From positions 5,809-12,482 of the forward strand of contig DHNJ01000187.1 in the NCBI GenBank assembly GCA_002409445.1: a stretch of DNA of 6,674 nucleotides, given 5' to 3'. Position numbers and translations under genes: made by a program. The DNA is from Armatimonadetes bacterium UBA5419. GTDB taxonomy: Bacteria; Armatimonadota; UBA10988. The notes below the pieces were generated by a model. The model worked only from the letters and a program-made list of their open reading frames with translations. It did not search any database and was not told the origin of the DNA. Shown piece by piece: positions 6,398-6,674 of the stretch (position 1 is the first letter of the stretch; every line of letters starts with the position of its first letter).

Positions 6398-6674
6398 GCC
6401 GCTTCACCCTGCGCGCCTACCGCCCTGCCGACCGCGCCGCGGTGCTGCGCCTGCAGGCCGACACGCTGTTCCTCGGCGCGCCGCTGCCCTTCCCCGTCGA
6501 GGGGCTCGACGGCCTGCTGGCGGCGATGTCCGATTACTACCTCGAACGCGAGCCCGAGCACGCCTGGGTCGCCGAGGACGACCTGGGGCGGGTCGCCGGC
6601 TACCTGCTGCTGACCATCCACCCCGCGCGCGAGTCAGCCCACCGGCTGGCCCAGCTGCGGCCGCTGCTGGCGCG
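6394..6674 (+). CDS. GNAT-family N-acetyltransferase, N-terminal part (runs off the window)
   Basis: A GTG start overlaps the kbl stop in the 4-base arrangement GTGA, with a GAGGAG ribosome site at 6377-6382, so it is translationally coupled to kbl. The 93 visible codons have the start of the GNAT fold. FTLRAYRPADRAAVLRL (4-20) is the typical first strand and helix. HAWVAEDDLGRVAGYLLL (56-73) is the typical second and third strands, where these proteins often read fVaed-GrvvGY. A helix around DYYLEREPE (47-55) precedes it. The acetyl-CoA loop (Q/R-x-x-G-x-G/A) lies beyond the window, so catalytic competence cannot be judged. The family transfers acetyl from acetyl-CoA to amines of small molecules or proteins; the substrate here is unknown. 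Position after Kbl, which makes acetyl-CoA, suggests a metabolic link, but this is inference. Confidence 0.82.
   Translation, partial: MSRFTLRAYRPADRAAVLRLQADTLFLGAPLPFPVEGLDGLLAAMSDYYLEREPEHAWVAEDDLGRVAGYLLLTIHPARESAHRLAQLRPLLA

Overview
This is a high-GC bacterial window, clearly GC-rich throughout and with nearly all G/C at third codon positions in most genes. It carries ordinary chromosomal housekeeping and metabolic genes. I see no mobile element, CRISPR array, rRNA or tRNA. The organism cannot be placed firmly. The MurJ variant (it lacks the Arg that E. coli MurJ has at position 52) and the overall composition suggest a GC-rich non-proteobacterial lineage, but that is inference.

Layout. 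The left third is on the minus strand: a murJ-type lipid II flippase gene (643-2301), followed 55 bp downstream by an unrecognised 153-residue gene (126-587). The second gene appears to have its own promoter, whose -35 box includes the murJ stop codon. Positions 1-125 hold no supported gene. A 389-bp divergent region (2302-2690) separates murJ from the plus-strand genes. It holds a weak murJ promoter candidate, a hairpin next to a perfect 12-bp palindrome, an extended -10 candidate facing right, and a 41-codon ORF (2566-2691). That ORF's stop codon shares one base with the GTG start of the next gene. The ORF contains a short stretch resembling the N-terminus of a GT4 glycosyltransferase.

The right two thirds are on the plus strand: a Wzx-like polysaccharide flippase (2691-4064), then, after a (CCGG)4 repeat and a good promoter candidate, a tight operon. 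This is tdh (L-threonine 3-dehydrogenase, 4159-5205), kbl (2-amino-3-ketobutyrate CoA ligase, 5207-6397) and a GNAT-fold N-acetyltransferase cut by the window edge (6394-6674+). tdh and kbl are 1 bp apart; kbl and the GNAT gene overlap by 4 bp.

How the genes fit together. Tdh and Kbl are the two steps that turn threonine and CoA into glycine and acetyl-CoA, passing an unstable intermediate between them. The coupled GNAT could use acetyl-CoA or act on a related amine, but its substrate cannot be read here. The two divergent membrane proteins both belong to the MOP flippase superfamily; one serves peptidoglycan and the other probably a surface glycan. I do not see a clearly new biological system. 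The most unusual items are the coupled micro-ORF before the flippase, the codon-usage patch at the murJ 3' end, the orphan gene with its embedded promoter, and the tdh-kbl-GNAT coupling.
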